Source: Phaffia rhodozyma
Lineage: Eukaryota; Basidiomycota; Tremellomycetes; Cystofilobasidiales; Mrakiaceae
Length of the DNA stretch: 64,000 nucleotides
Direction of reading: 5' to 3'
NCBI GenBank assembly: GCA_014706385.1
Contig: JACGZH010000009.1
Span: forward strand, 1,116,001-1,180,000
Shown here one piece after another: positions 26,216 through 38,205 of this stretch; the stretch's first letter is position 1, and each line of letters opens with the position of its first letter. The translations under genes were made by a program, and so were the position numbers. The notes under the pieces are model-generated. The model had not been told where the DNA came from. It searched no databases and saw only the letters and a list, made by a program, of their open reading frames with translations.

Positions 26216-27699
26216 TATGAGAAGATGTCGAAAAAAGAGTGAGTGCCAAAAGAGTGTGTTGAAGGAGTGTGTCGAAGCGGTGTGAGTCTGCTTCTTGTGT
26301 TTATGTCCTCGTGAGAGATCCTTCTCCACCCCTTGTTTTGAGTTCAAATTAAGGGCTCTACGAGCCAGCTACCTTTGTGCTGAAACGAACGCACGAACGA
26401 CAGATGCCTGACCAAACAGATAGAGACGGAGAAGAAGCGAGGAGAGGAGAATGAGGAGAGGAAACAACCAAAAAAAAAACACCCGGACGGTTAAGAAGAA
26501 ACCTTTTGACTGGATGAACGTGGGTAAGAATACTCACAACAGAGCGAATAAACTGTAGCGAGGTCCCTGTCTCATTCAGGTTTGCAACGATGGTGATGGA
26601 GGAAACTAGATGAACCCCTTGTTCTCTTTTCCTTTTTTCCACCTTTCTCCTCTCTTGCTTGCTGGTACACTATCGCTTTGCCGAGATAGAGTGGAATAAG
26701 TAGGACCTTGTTATTTTCGTTCTTTTAGTCCCCAGCGGTCGTTCTTGCCGTTTGTTTGTTATTTGTTTTTACTCAACAAGCACACTCACTTTCCGACCGA
26801 ATGTCCTCGGAGGGACATAAAGATAGAGAGCGCAGCCTAGACCGGTCTGGGCCTTCAAGCGATCGCTCTCGTACGCCTGGGGCTGAGTGAACGGATATAA
26901 GAAAACAGATCGTCAGGCACGGATGCACGAGGGCCCAGAAGAAGAGATCGACCGACAGATCTACATTGGCCTAGAACACGCCGGTAGAAAGAAAACTTAC
27001 CCTCCGCACATGTTGCGGAAACAACACGTGACCGGTTAGGATTGAACTCGATTCGAAACCGGCCCTGACCGGTTCAGATCGAACTGTCGAGAGCCGAACG
27101 GACCGGGCCAGTCTGATTATCGACGTCATAAGAATATATTCATGACGTGCATCTCAGCTATAGGGCCTTTCTCTATAAACGGTACGAGTGTTCTTCTGAA
27201 GCGTAAAGCGTCCTTCCAACATCCAGTCTGAAGAGGAAGAAAGCGATATCTCAGAAGAGAACAGGTTGTTTCGCACTGACTTCTGTTTGCAACAAAATGC
27301 ATTGCACACAATTACATCCAAGAGAAACACCCTTAAACATTGTCACAGGAAAGAACAGAAAGGCAAAAGAGAAGAATTAAAGACAAGCGAGAGCAAGCAG
27401 AGAAAAAGGAAGTTGAACGGTAAGAGTAAATACACAATCACTCAAGAGACAATGTCTTCCTTTTTTTTCTCGCTTCTTGTCTCAGCCCACAACGTACAGT
27501 CTTCTCTTCCCTTTTCCTCTCCTTTCGTACGGTTTCTTTCTTTCCCGTTTCCTTCAAACGCTGACCACGTATCCTTCCAGTCCGATTGCTCTTTCACCAT
27601 TCTCCGTCTCTCAACCCATTGCCAGAACACGACTTCTATTAATTCTCAATCCTACATCCCATCATCTGTCGCTCGATCGTACTTTCCAACTAAACAACC
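26216..27699. promoter_or_regulatory. Divergent 1.5-kb region upstream of the C2H2 factor
   Basis: Long non-coding region between divergent starts, as is common for regulator genes. It contains a palindromic CACGTG at 27025-27030 followed by two near-copies of GACCGGTT.AG/GATTGAAC (27030-27047 and 27067-27084). The last 250 bases before ATG 27700 are pyrimidine-rich leader. The short frames are not convincing genes. Confidence 0.45.
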
Positions 27700-30600
27700 A
27701 TGGGCGGTACAAACAAATGTATGTTATCGTTCTTCAGAACCATCCCTTTCCCGCTCGCTTCTTCTTTCGTCAAATCACTCTTTTCATCTAGTCTCTCTTA
27801 TCTTGCTTTCGTTCCTCTCATGGTTGACGAACATTCTTGTCTTTGAAATCTAAAACGCTAACCGGTGAATGGATGGGAAATTCTGACATCCCGAAAAATT
27901 ATGAAATTAAAACAGGCCCTCTTTGTGACGCTACGTTTACTCGGCCTCAACATGTAGCTAGGCATATGCGCGCCCGTTCGTATCTGTTTCTCTCATCTGC
28001 TTTGTTTTCGTATGCCTTATCGGTTCGATATCGACTTGTGATGAGGAGAAAGACGACCGTAGAGGAGGTTACAACAGACAGCACAGATCAACTGACGTTA
28101 TAAATCGATGGTTTTCTGTGCTTTGTAAATGACGTATATCTAACTCTCACCAGATACGGGCGATAGGCCGTATCCGTGCCTCTTTTGCCCAGAAAGATTC
28201 GCTCGGTCGTGAGTTGTCCAGCATTCTCTCTTCATTTTTGCATCTCTCCCTCGGTTTCCATCAGATCTCTGGAACATTATAGACCATCTAAGCTTCGGCC
28301 ATCATTCTGACTGAGACACGGGGAAGGATACCGACCTTGGTAAACCTCAGTCTTGCCTGAATCTTCTTGTAGTGATGAGCGAAGGTTTAAATCTCTCTAC
28401 AATCACAAAGGCTGATTAGAGGCTCTGACCGGATGTTGCATACTTGACCATCGTCTCCAAGCACCGCATATCCCTATGGATCTTGATAGTCCACTGGCTG
28501 ATCTCTTATTGATTTGCTTCCTTCCACAGAGATCTTCTTTCCCGTCACCGTAACAAGTTTCATCCACATGGCGCCAACAGCGAACCTCCGCCTCCGAAGT
28601 ATACTAGGACAAAGCCCGTCAAACCTCGAGTTCCTAAATTAGGTCAACTCAAAGGCGAGGACGAAAAAGAGGGAAAGAAACTCAAGTCGCTAACAAAGAA
28701 GGAAAAGGTAGCATTGGCCGTAAAGGAACGATGCCAAGATTGTGACCAGGCGGATCGTTCGGAAACCGAAAGTAATTCTTTCTCTCGCTTATCTGGTCAT
28801 CCCTTCGAGCACTCACTCTCAAACCGTCTCGTTTTCCAATCAGCTCCATGTCCGAGTCATAACTCGTCAGATTCTCCACCTTTCCCATCTACCTCATACT
28901 CTTACTCTCAGCCCATCAACACTCGAACTGATCTTGATGGTCGTCCGACCCAGCCGTACGATGTCTCATCCACCTCCTCGACAGCCTTGTCTTCCTCGTC
29001 CATATACTGTTATCCTGTTCAAACGCTTCACCATCAACCATACGACGATCTTACCGAAAGTAACGTCCTATCTAGATCAAGTCTTTCCTCTAGCAGTGAC
29101 TCTTCGAATAGCGACGCCGGCAACTCGATGTTGTATCAACAGCAGCAGCAACATCTGTATCAACAGCAGTATCACCAGCAGCAACCGCAACAACAGCGGC
29201 AACAACAGCAGATGTTACAGCAGCAACGACAGTATCAACAGCAGTATCAACAACAACCATATCCCTCCCAGTCTCGTCCGCAAACCACTGAGTCTTTGTT
29301 TTTCGAACGAAGATTGAGTTTGCCTGAAACCGGCTCCGGTGGCTACGATAGCTATCAACTCTCTGATACCTACTCTAACAACTTTGATCCCAGCCAGCAA
29401 CTCTCGTCATCCTACGAGCCATCCTTTCTTGGCTCGACTTACCCTCTGGTTCCGTTTGCCGAGCCTCTCTCAAGCTCGCCTGCGAGAGAAGCCCAGACGG
29501 TTTCCATTCAACAACCACAGCAGCAGCATCCGTCTCTATCAAGTCAGAATTTCTTGCAACCTCAGCTACCGCACCAACTGCAGCAGCAGATATCACAGCA
29601 ACAGCAACAGCAACGGCGAGCAGCTCAAATACACAATCCTAGCCAGTCTACCTTACCTTCTCAGCCATCCGCTCTGACAGATGGGTCACCAATGTCATCG
29701 ACTTCCTCTGGCTCATCTTTCGATACTTCGTCCTCCCGCAAGTCCAACGTGCTTCCTCCTACGGGAGCGGATAAATCCTCCGCGATTTATCAGGATTATA
29801 GCCTGTTTGGAGCATTGTCGAGCGACTACCGTGCGCATAATGACAACGATGGCAGTCTTAGCCAAAGTTCGCCCAGTGCCTGTTATTTGCCTCATCTTCA
29901 GCAATATGGTTCGAGCGAGAAAGAGATTCAGTCACTGACAGGTCATTGGGCTGGTAAGAAGGAGACGAGCGTTCCTCTTCTTGGGTGGAAGGCTGAGAAC
30001 ATGACTGTCAGTCGGCTTTGAGTTTCCTCTGTTTCTCCGTTTTATGTTGAATTGACATCCCTTTTCAATCTTTGCCCTTTCCCTGTCCTTACGGCAAAGC
30101 AGAAAGATCTTCAGGACGGGTTTGTGTCTGCATTCCCTGCGCTCTCTCTCGAAGGTGAGGATCCTCACGTGGAGACCAATGTGCGCGTTCCCAAAAGAGA
30201 CTTTACATCCTCTCCCGACCCTGTGCTTCGTCCTCCCCAGTTGAATCCATTACAACAACCAGCCGCGCCTCGGCGGAGAACGCCCACCGAGGTGGTCTCT
30301 CCTCCAACGGCGTACAATGGTGGGTTCTTTGGATCCGGACCTGGTCACTACAATAGTTCCCATGGAAACTCTCAAGGGATCAAGATTCCTTCGCTCGACG
30401 ACGTCAAGGATATTTGGAAGATGTTTATGCAGGACGGTTGTGGTGGTCTCACCCCGAGCTATGGCACCGGCGGATCTTTCAACAACGCCCAGGGGGCAGG
30501 GGGCGCCGGGGGCGGATCATCGACTGGGTTGGGCTTGACTTCGGCTCAGCACCACGTTCCTATCGCTATCAATCAGACGTCCCACCCGTTACGACTGTCT

Positions 30601-31383
30601 AGTTTACCTGTCATCTCGGGAGGAGCCACGGTGATTGAACCACCTTCGATCTCTTCCTCGTTGATGCTCCCCACGATAACCTCAACGGAGACGCCTCCAT
30701 TGACGAACTCTTTTCAAAGTGCTCCTCAACAACAGCAACAACAGCAACGATCACCATCATCCCTACAGGGCCAACAGGCTTCCTCGGACTCGTTTTCCAC
30801 CGCTATCAAATCGTTGCCTCCGCTTCGGTTGAACTTTACAAACGCCCGAAAGAATTCGAACCGAGGGAAGCTCGCTTCATTCATCGGTCTGAGCGCCTCG
30901 CCAGGAGGCGACGAAGGCGAACGTGAAGGCTCATCAACAGAGATCTCTTCTCTGGTCGACGGATCGACCGGGAAGCAAACTACGGGTTCGACGATGGCGC
31001 TGAACAACACCTATTCCCGGATGAACCCGTTCGGCGGGATGAAACGTGAGCCGTCCCAGGAATTGATGCGGTCAGGCAGTCTCGCTGCCTTTAGTGGGAT
31101 AGGGTCCGGATCATCTTCTGGCTCGGGTTTTGGATTCGACGGGCTGGACGACTGGGTGGACCCGAGGAAGAAGATGAGGCGGATGAGAAGCGGAAGCGTC
31201 GGTCGGATACCGGAACACGAGGTCTGGGATGGCTTTTGGGATAGTCTCCGGCCATCGGCGGTAGCGGCGGCGACAGCAACAGCACCCTCAGCGGCCCTAC
31301 CTACTTATGGATTCAACTCTGGCGATGGACTGTTTAGTACGGCCTCGATGAGAGGGAAAGAGGATATAGGGGGAGTCGTTTGA
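27700..31383 (+). CDS. C2H2 zinc-finger transcription factor, poly-Q rich
   Basis: ATG 27700 (MGGTNK) splices through short exons to give two adjacent classical zinc fingers: CPLCDATFTRPQHVARHMRAH and, after TGDRPYP, CLFCPERFARSDLLSRHRNK. This is the fungal C2H2 pattern with an 'RSDLLSRH' recognition helix. A basic stretch follows (KPVKPRVPKLGQLKGEDEKE). Then comes a long Ser/Pro/Gln-rich region with several glutamine runs (about residues 200-380) and a 96-base in-frame intron (30007-30102), leading to NMT joined to KDLQDGFVSAFPALS. The C-terminal part is Gly/Ser rich with a basic patch (DPRKKMRRMRSGSVGR), ending GVV with TGA at 31383. About 970 residues and five exons. It is a sequence-specific nuclear regulator by family. 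The target is unknown and I do not give a symbol. Confidence 0.88.
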
Positions 31384-32895
31384 TGACCTTCTCGTTCTTT
31401 CCTTCACTTGAAGATCTGGCCTTATGTACATATATATGTGTGTGTGTGTATCATGTTCTTTTAAATTATTTCTCTTTCTTTTCGTGTTTGTTCATATAGT
31501 TCGTTACCCTATCACTTCTCTCTCTCTCTCTTTTCTTTATCCCAGGACGCTTCTTTCTCCCCCTTTTTTTTTCTTCTTTCCTTTCCTTAATGTTTCTTCC
31601 TGCTTCTTCTTTCTCAAAGCGACTGGCCCCTGGAGACTCGGTTCTCTTAGTACAGTGCACCTATCCACCCATTATACATATATATGTATGTATATATATA
31701 TATACGCAGAGCGCAACACTTCCGGTTCGCTCTCCATATTGTATCGTCATATTAAAAAAATCTAAAAAGCGCCCTCTGGATCATAACTCTCTCTTCCTCT
31801 CTCTTTCTTTTTTTTTTTTTTTTTTTTTTTTTTATTTTTTTTATTTAAATTAATTTAATTCTTTTCTCATCTTGATCTATTTCCTCCTCAATCTTTATCG
31901 CCCATCTCGTCTCGTCTCGTCTCCTTTTCCCTTTTCCCTTTTCCTTTTCCTTTTCCTTTCTCTAATCAGAAGACGAACGCAGGGAAGGTCTATCGATAAC
32001 CGAGCTGACGCGCCCTATCTGGGTTGCCCGTCCAGCGTGCCCGGTCCTCGGCTGTGTGTTCTGATGTAATGCAGTGTATTTCTATCCCCGCCCTCTCTCT
32101 TTCTTTTCAGGTTGTGTGTTTTTTTTTCTTTTAGAGTGGGAAGATGTAACGAAACACAGGTTGGGTAAGTGTCGTTTGTTCCCCCCCCCCGCCGGGTCAG
32201 CAAGAGAGAGAGAAACCCGGGTTGATTGGCGACATGAAGCAAAAGCCAACCCAAGAGAAAGACGGCGAAGGAACAGAGATTAGAGAGAGAGAGAGAGAAC
32301 CTGGAAAAAAGATGAAAGAAAAAAAAAGACAAGAATAAGAAGAACAAGAACAAGAACAAGAGGATTGATCGAAAGAAAAAGAGGAGGAAGATAGAGTAGG
32401 AAGGAAAAGATGAGAAGAGAAGAAAGGGGAATCAAAAATGTGAGCAGGGTCGGTCGAGTTCGAGTTCGAGTTCGAGGTCGAGGTCGAGGGTCGGGGCGAA
32501 AAAGAAGGATTAAGATTTATATAGATGATATAAAAATAGGAAAAAAAAAGGGGGGGAAAGGAAAAGAAAGCAACAAAAACCAATGACCATAGTTGGAAGA
32601 TGATTACAACGAACTCGAGGAAACAGAAAAGGAGAGGAAAAGACAAGGTACGAGGGAAGCGGTCAAGGGCGGCTCTGTCGAGAAAACAACGTCGAGTTTG
32701 TAGAAAAGAAGATGGAACCAAAGGGGGGAGGGTTGAAGAAAACAAGGAAAACAAGGAAAGAAAAGAAAAGGAGAAAGAAGGAAAGCAGAGAAACTGGATT
32801 CTTATCATCCCGCTCTTGATTTGGACCGATCCTCCCCAATCGCACTCACTTGACCTTGAGGGAGAGAAAAGATATCGAAAGAAAAAGAAGAGATA
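31384..32895. other. Convergent low-complexity intergenic region
   Basis: About 1.5 kb between the C2H2 gene and TUP1 3' ends. It contains a TG microsatellite (31435-31450), a TATATA tract (31675-31705), a long T-run (31809-31834), CTTTTC tandem repeats (31920-31960) and strongly purine-rich sequence on the plus strand from 32200 on. Open frames here are simple-sequence artefacts. Confidence 0.6.
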
Positions 32896-34705
32896 CTAAT
32901 CCCTAACGGAATCATACCTCCATATCCGTGCGTTCAGATCTCCAGACCCTGTGGCCAACAGACCGGACGACTTGGAAAGATCGATCGAGATGACTGAAAG
33001 AGTAAAGGAGAAAAACGAGTTTAGAGGAGTCGGTACAGGTCTCTTGAAAGATTGCCATGACGACGGAAGGGAAACTCACCCGAGTTTTTATGGCCTTGGA
33101 GCATCAGCTGGGGCTGGTTCGTAGCGGAATCAAAGAAAAGCACACTTCTGTCCTTTGAACCAGAGGCAATCCATCGCCCGTCATTTGAAACTATAGAGAA
33201 GGTGGGTGTGATGTCAGGGACAGCGAGACAGCGGGGAGCGACGAGGAAGAGAACAATGAGAGAAAAAAAAAGGAGAGAGAACAAACCTCCAACGGAAAGA
33301 ACATAATCCTTGTGTCCGGCAAGAACGTTGTGGCAGGCGCCGTACCCTGTTCCGGGTTCTCCATTGGGCATGAACTCGAGCGTCCGCGAGTTTGAAGGCG
33401 GTGAAGGAGGCGGGGGGGATAGATCCCAGATTCGTAATGTTCGGTCAAGGGATCCCGAGCAAAGGAACTGTACGGGCGGGGAGAGAGAGAGAGAGAGATA
33501 GAAAAAAAATGCCGAAAGTCAGACAAGTCTTGGCGCAAGGGAAGACAAGCAGGATTGAAGATGAGGCGACGAACGCTTCCATCAGGGGCAAACGCCACAC
33601 TGTATACCGAATCGGAATGACCGGTGAATCGACCGAGCTGAACACCCGTCTGGGTGTCCCAGATGCGTACGACGGCGTCCAACGAACCGGCTGCTACGTA
33701 TCGACCATCGGGCGAGACAGCCACACTGCAAGCGTTCGGGAGAAAGGATGAGATGAGCAAAGCCAGAAAAGTGAAGTGTTAATAGAAATAAAATCATATA
33801 AAAGGGGGGTCAATAATCAAGCGATACATCTGTGGTATCTCTTGTTGCTTTCGGGTCGTGAGTGACAAAAAGAAAAAGGGGGGGGGGGGATCGATGACTT
33901 ACCTGGTGAGGCCGGCATCGACCGGTCCGGACTCTCCGATAACAAAGTCTTCGACCCGAAGATCAAACACGCAAGCGCCGTTCTCGATATCCCAGATCCG
34001 AGCGCTCTTGTCACCGCTGCCAGAGACAAGGTGTCTGCCGTCGCTGCTGAACTCGAGTGAGTAGATCTCTTGCGAGTGGCCTTGGAGAAGGTGTCGGATT
34101 CTGCGAGCTTTGATGTCCCAGATCTGTAAGAGCAGAAGAAGAAGAAAAAAGCAGGAGGGAAAAAATACGAGAGAACGTTTGTGAGCGAAAGAAGATTTTT
34201 TAGAGGTGGAAGTTTTGAAGAAGAGTGGACAAACTCTGATCTGTCGATCTTCAGCACCTGTGGCCAAAAGCTTTCCATCCGGGGAGAAACAAATCGTTCG
34301 GATGTAGAGGTCTCCATTATAAGGCGTGCTATCGTCTTGCAGCACACTACGAGGGGAGGGTCCGGTGAACGAGAGGATTATTGGTGAACAATAGGATGTA
34401 CCGAGTAGGTTAGGAAAAACAAATGGAAAGAAGGAAGAGAAAAAAAAAAGAAGAAAAAAGAAGAAGAGCGAGAGAGCGAGATGAAAACAAAAGCGACTTA
34501 CCAGCTTTTGGCTCCGGTCTTTGTGTCAAAGATCTGGACCGTTCGGTTGCAACCTGTGCCGAGCCATTTTCCATCGTTTGAGAACTTGACGCAGCAAACG
34601 ATACTGTGGATCGATAAGCACGAGGGGGAAGGGGGGTTGGAAGATAGAGTGGGAGTCGGTTAGATTGGCATATAGAGGGAGAAAGAGAGGGCCGTCGCTC
34701 TGGAT

Positions 34706-34741
<36 letters not shown>

Positions 34742-35508
34742 AAAAGAAAAACTTACCTTTCGTGGACGAGATTGTGAACGAGGTTGACGTCCAACACTTT
34801 TTTTGCTTTTGGGCTCCAGATGACGACCCAGTCTGAGCCTTCCTTTTTGAGGTCTCTGGAGGTGACGTCTGGATCGATATCCGAGACGACGGTCTGTTGT
34901 TCTCTGACGACCCCTCCGACAGGGGGAGGAGGGATACCACCAGGGCCGGGAGTGGGAGTTCTTGTGCCGAGTCGAGCCTGCCGGTCATGAATGTCCCTTT
35001 GCTGTTGGGAGTTGGGCGGGGGAGGAAGCATCTGCTGGTGTTGCTGTTGCTGTTGCTGCTGTTGTTGTAGCTGGGGGACGACTCTCGGCGGTGGGGGAGG
35101 GTTGGACGCGAACGGGCCGGTCAAGGCCGGGCCTGCCGATGCGCTCGACAGATTCGGACTACCCCTCAAGGGGATCGAGCCAGTGTTACCGGCCGAGCCG
35201 GCCAGATGGGAGGACGAGGGCAAGGGGGAGTGAGTGGAGGAAGGCTGGGATTGAGGTTGCTGTTGCTGCTGCTGCTGGTGAGGGAGCAAACCGGGAATCG
35301 AGCTATTTTGGATCTGCATCGGAGGGAGTGAGGGTGTGTTGGAGCTGACGGAACCGTTGGAAAGACTGGGAAGAGGGTGTTGAGGCGGTTGGGAGTTGGT
35401 GGATGATGTGGAGGCTGAATGTTGATGACCAGGGACTTGACGTCCGGAGACGAGTCCCATAGAAGTTGATCGGGTCAGTTAAATGTCGCGTGAGCCTTCT
35501 TTTTTTTT

Positions 35509-35542
<34 letters not shown>

Positions 35543-36880
35543 AGGAGGAGAGAGAGAGAACAAAGGTAGGAGCGAGAGAGAGAGAGAGAGAGAGAGATGA
35601 TTTCAGAAAGAAGAGAGAAGAGGAAACTCACGTCCGACTGAATCTTTGGATTTGCCGGCCAAGCCTGGCGGGGCACCCATAAAGCCGGTGCTGTTTCTCC
35701 CTCGGTCTTCTCTGCCGTGAGGGGACGAGACGGAGGGAAGGATGGGAGCCTGGTGTTGTTGATGGGGAAGGGGGATTCCGGGCAGGACCTTTGGTCCTCG
35801 GAGTTCGAGTTCTCGTCGCAGGTGAGAGATTTCGTTTTCGTAGCTGTGTTTGTGGTAGTGGGTGAGTGGGTGAGTGGGTGAGTGGGTGAGTGGGTGAGTG
35901 GGTGAGTGGGTGAGTGGGTGAGTGGGTGAGTGGGTGAGTGGGTGAGTGGGTGAGTGGGTGAGTGGGTGAGTGGGTGAGTGGGTGAGTGGGTGAGTGGGTG
36001 AGTGGGTGAGTGGGTGAGTGGGTGAGTGGGTGAGTGGGTGAGTAGGTGGATGAATGAATGGATGGATGGAAGGGTTGTCGGACGGTCAGTAAGGCTTTCC
36101 AGGAAAAGAGAGTAGAGGAAGAAAGAGAGAGAGAAAGAGAGAGAGACTTGCTCGTTTCTGATTTTGACGTGTTGGGCTTCGAGGTCGTAGAGATTCTGTC
36201 TGATCAAAGCGGTCTCTTGGATCTGTAGCGCGACTGGGGGCCGACGGGGAAGGAGAGAGCGACGCGTAGATTCGACGGAGCGAGGGAGGGAGAAGAAAGA
36301 AAGAAAGAAACAGGGAAAGAACCCAAGAAAGAAAGAAAGAAAGAAAGAAAGAAGGAAACAAAGATATCAGAGAGGCAGAGAAGAAAGGGCAAAAGGAAAA
36401 CGAAAAAAGATGAGTGCTCTCACTCTTTGCTTCCATCTCGTCTCGTTGACTTTTCCAGAGACTGGCATCGGCGTTGAGTGCTTCAAACTCTCTTTTGACG
36501 GCGTCGAGCATGTCGCCGAGCCTGGATGCGTGAGCTCCGGATGGGCCGGGCACGGTGGATGGATGTTGTTGTTGTTGTTGCTGCTGCTGTTGTGGGTGGG
36601 ATGGCTGCTGCTGTTGTTGTTGATGACTATGTTGTTGCTGTTGCTGCTGCTGTTGGGACCCAGGTGGCGGGACGGGTACGGCGGTTGATGGATGGAGGTT
36701 TCGATGCTGTAGGATGGGGGAAGGAGAGGGAGGGAGAGAGAGCAGAGAGGAGAAGAGAAAAGAAGAGAAAAGAAGAGAAAAGAAGAGAAAAGAAGAGAAA
36801 AGAAGAGAAAAGAAAGTTAGAGACAATTACGGAAGGTGAAAAAGGCAGGGAGGGGGACATACGTTGTAGATGGACGACAT
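32896..36880 (-). CDS. TUP1: General transcriptional corepressor Tup1
   Basis: Tup1 is the WD40 corepressor that works with Ssn6/Cyc8. ATG 36880 starts MSSIYN, spliced to [15 protein letters not shown] and a poly-Q/His segment. Then comes the N-terminal tetramerisation helix: [54 protein letters not shown] and [18 protein letters not shown] Gln/Pro-rich linker follows, then [18 protein letters not shown] before the propeller. The WD repeats include [70 protein letters not shown] and [19 protein letters not shown]. The last reads [19 protein letters not shown] and ends [10 protein letters not shown] with TAG 32898-32896. About 12 exons and near 700 residues. Several introns carry microsatellites: CA at 34709-34737, a G-run at 35521-35538, the 8-base repeat at 35858-36043 and the 10-base repeat at 36751-36810. 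Confidence 0.95.
35858..36043. repeat. 8-base minisatellite in a TUP1 intron
   Basis: About 23 nearly perfect tandem copies of GGGTGAGT (plus strand) with only terminal degeneration, flanked by GGAT-type repeats (36045-36070). It lies inside a TUP1 intron and ends 13 bases from that intron's acceptor (CACAG at 35844-35848, minus strand). On the transcribed strand each unit contains CTCAC. Confidence 0.95.
36751..36810. repeat. 10-base tandem repeat in TUP1 intron 1
   Basis: Six exact copies of AGAAGAGAAA, continuing imperfectly on both sides, on the plus strand. On the TUP1-coding strand it is a polypyrimidine tract. Confidence 0.95.
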
Positions 36881-37573
36881 TGCCTGCTAAACAAGCCGGT
36901 CTGTGCCGAGCGGAGGGGGGGGGGGGGAAAGGATAGAGAGAGAAGGGGAAGAAGGGGGGGGGCAAAGAATGGGAGTGAGAGAAGAGAGTAAGGAAAGAGG
37001 TGGATGGAAAGAAAGAGAAGGAAAGAAAGAGAGAAGCGGATGAATGAAGAGAAGAAAGATGGATGGATGGATGGATGGAAGGGAAAGGAAAGAAATCGAT
37101 GGACGGCGGGGGCGGAATAAAGATTCCCACAAGAGCACACACACACACACACACACACAGAGATGAAGATGATGATGATGGTAGGGAGATGGGGGGGGGA
37201 GGGGGGGGAGAGACGAAAAATTGAATTTCCACGTTGCCTTCTCTTTTCTTTTCTTTTCTTTCTTTTGCCTTCTCTCTTTCTCTTCTTCTTTGTCTCTGTC
37301 TTTGTCTCTGTCTGCTATTCGTCTGTTGGCGTTCTCTGGGACGATCTGTTCCGAGAGCAGACGAGAAGCAGAGCCAACACGCCGGGGGGGGGGAGGAGTG
37401 ATTGAGGCGGGCGGGGCAAAGAGCAATAGAGAATGCAGTACAGAGAAAGAGAGTAGAGACTAGGGAACGGGGAATAGGGAATACAGAATAGGGAATACAG
37501 ACTACTCAATACAGAATACAGTAGACAGAATAGAGACTACACAATAAAGACTAGGCAGTAGATAACAAGTGCC

Positions 37574-37574
<1 letters not shown>

Positions 37575-37651
<77 letters not shown>
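37575..37651. repeat. (CA)n microsatellite, about 38 units
   Basis: Uninterrupted CA dinucleotide run, the longest in the window. Confidence 0.97.
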
Positions 37652-37652
<1 letters not shown>

Positions 37653-37792
37653 GGCGGGGGGCGAGAGGGAACAGAGGGAACAAAGCATAGAGAGATCAGA
37701 GGCCGTTTGATCGATTGCATACGGAAGACTCTATAGAGTTGGCTGTATAGAGTTGGCTGTGTTCAGTACGGAGTGATTGATAGGTGATGGGC

Positions 37793-37826
37793 AATAGGTA
37801 ATAGGTAATAGGTAATAGGTAATACA
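37793..37826. repeat. 7-base repeat AATAGGT
   Basis: About 4.5 tandem copies of AATAGGT, immediately before the CTATGCC array. Confidence 0.9.
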
Positions 37827-37828
37827 TA

Positions 37829-37974
37829 CTATGCCCTATGCCCTATGCCCTATGCCCTATGCCCTATGCCCTATGCCCTATGCCCTATGCCCTATGCCCT
37901 ATGCCCTATGCCCTATGCCCTATGCCCTATGCCCTATGCCCTATGCCCTATGCCCTATGCCCTATGCCCTATGC
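37829..37974. repeat. 7-base minisatellite CTATGCC
   Basis: About 21 copies of CTATGCC in perfect tandem. Because the unit is 7 bases, all three plus-strand frames stay open and encode the same Met-Pro-Tyr-Ala-Leu-Cys heptapeptide-like repeat. This is a composition artefact, not a gene. Confidence 0.97.
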
Positions 37975-38093
37975 ACTATGCAGACTACACACTACAACAC
38001 ACCCAGTCAATAGAATGCACACAACACAGAGGCAAGAAAGAGAGAGAGAGGGAGGATAACCCTAAGAGATGATAGAGAGTGTATCAGGCACTG

Positions 38094-38205
38094 TGCTAGA
38101 GAGTGTATTAGAGAGTGTATTAGAAAGCGTATTAGAAAGCGTATTAGAAAGCGTATTAGAAAGCGTATTAGAAAGCGTATTAGAAAGCGTGTTAGAAAGC
38201 GTGTC
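38094..38205. repeat. 12-base minisatellite TTAGAAAGCGTA
   Basis: About nine copies of a 12-base unit, the first two and last two degenerate (GAGAGTGTA variants). The unit keeps frame as Glu-Ser-Val-Leu on the plus strand, but no surrounding gene structure supports translation. Confidence 0.93.

Noticed and set aside
32000..32800. Phe/Ser/Leu-rich minus-strand frame of 203 codons
   Set aside because: Translation of a purine/pyrimidine-skewed tract downstream of the TUP1 stop, with no domain or splice support.
35479..36207. Thr-His-Pro-Leu repeat protein on the minus strand
   Set aside because: It is the 8-base intronic satellite of TUP1 read through. The flanking exons splice around it to give conserved Tup1 sequence.
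37829..37974. CTATGCC array as an internal telomeric repeat
   Set aside because: It does not match fungal telomere units of the TTAGGG type or G-rich variants, and it lies among other unrelated satellites, so slippage is the simpler explanation.
37831..38072. Repetitive open frames encoding Met-Pro-Tyr-Ala-Leu-Cys repeats
   Set aside because: Produced by the 7-base satellite, which is open in all three frames. No splice context or start signal supports a protein.
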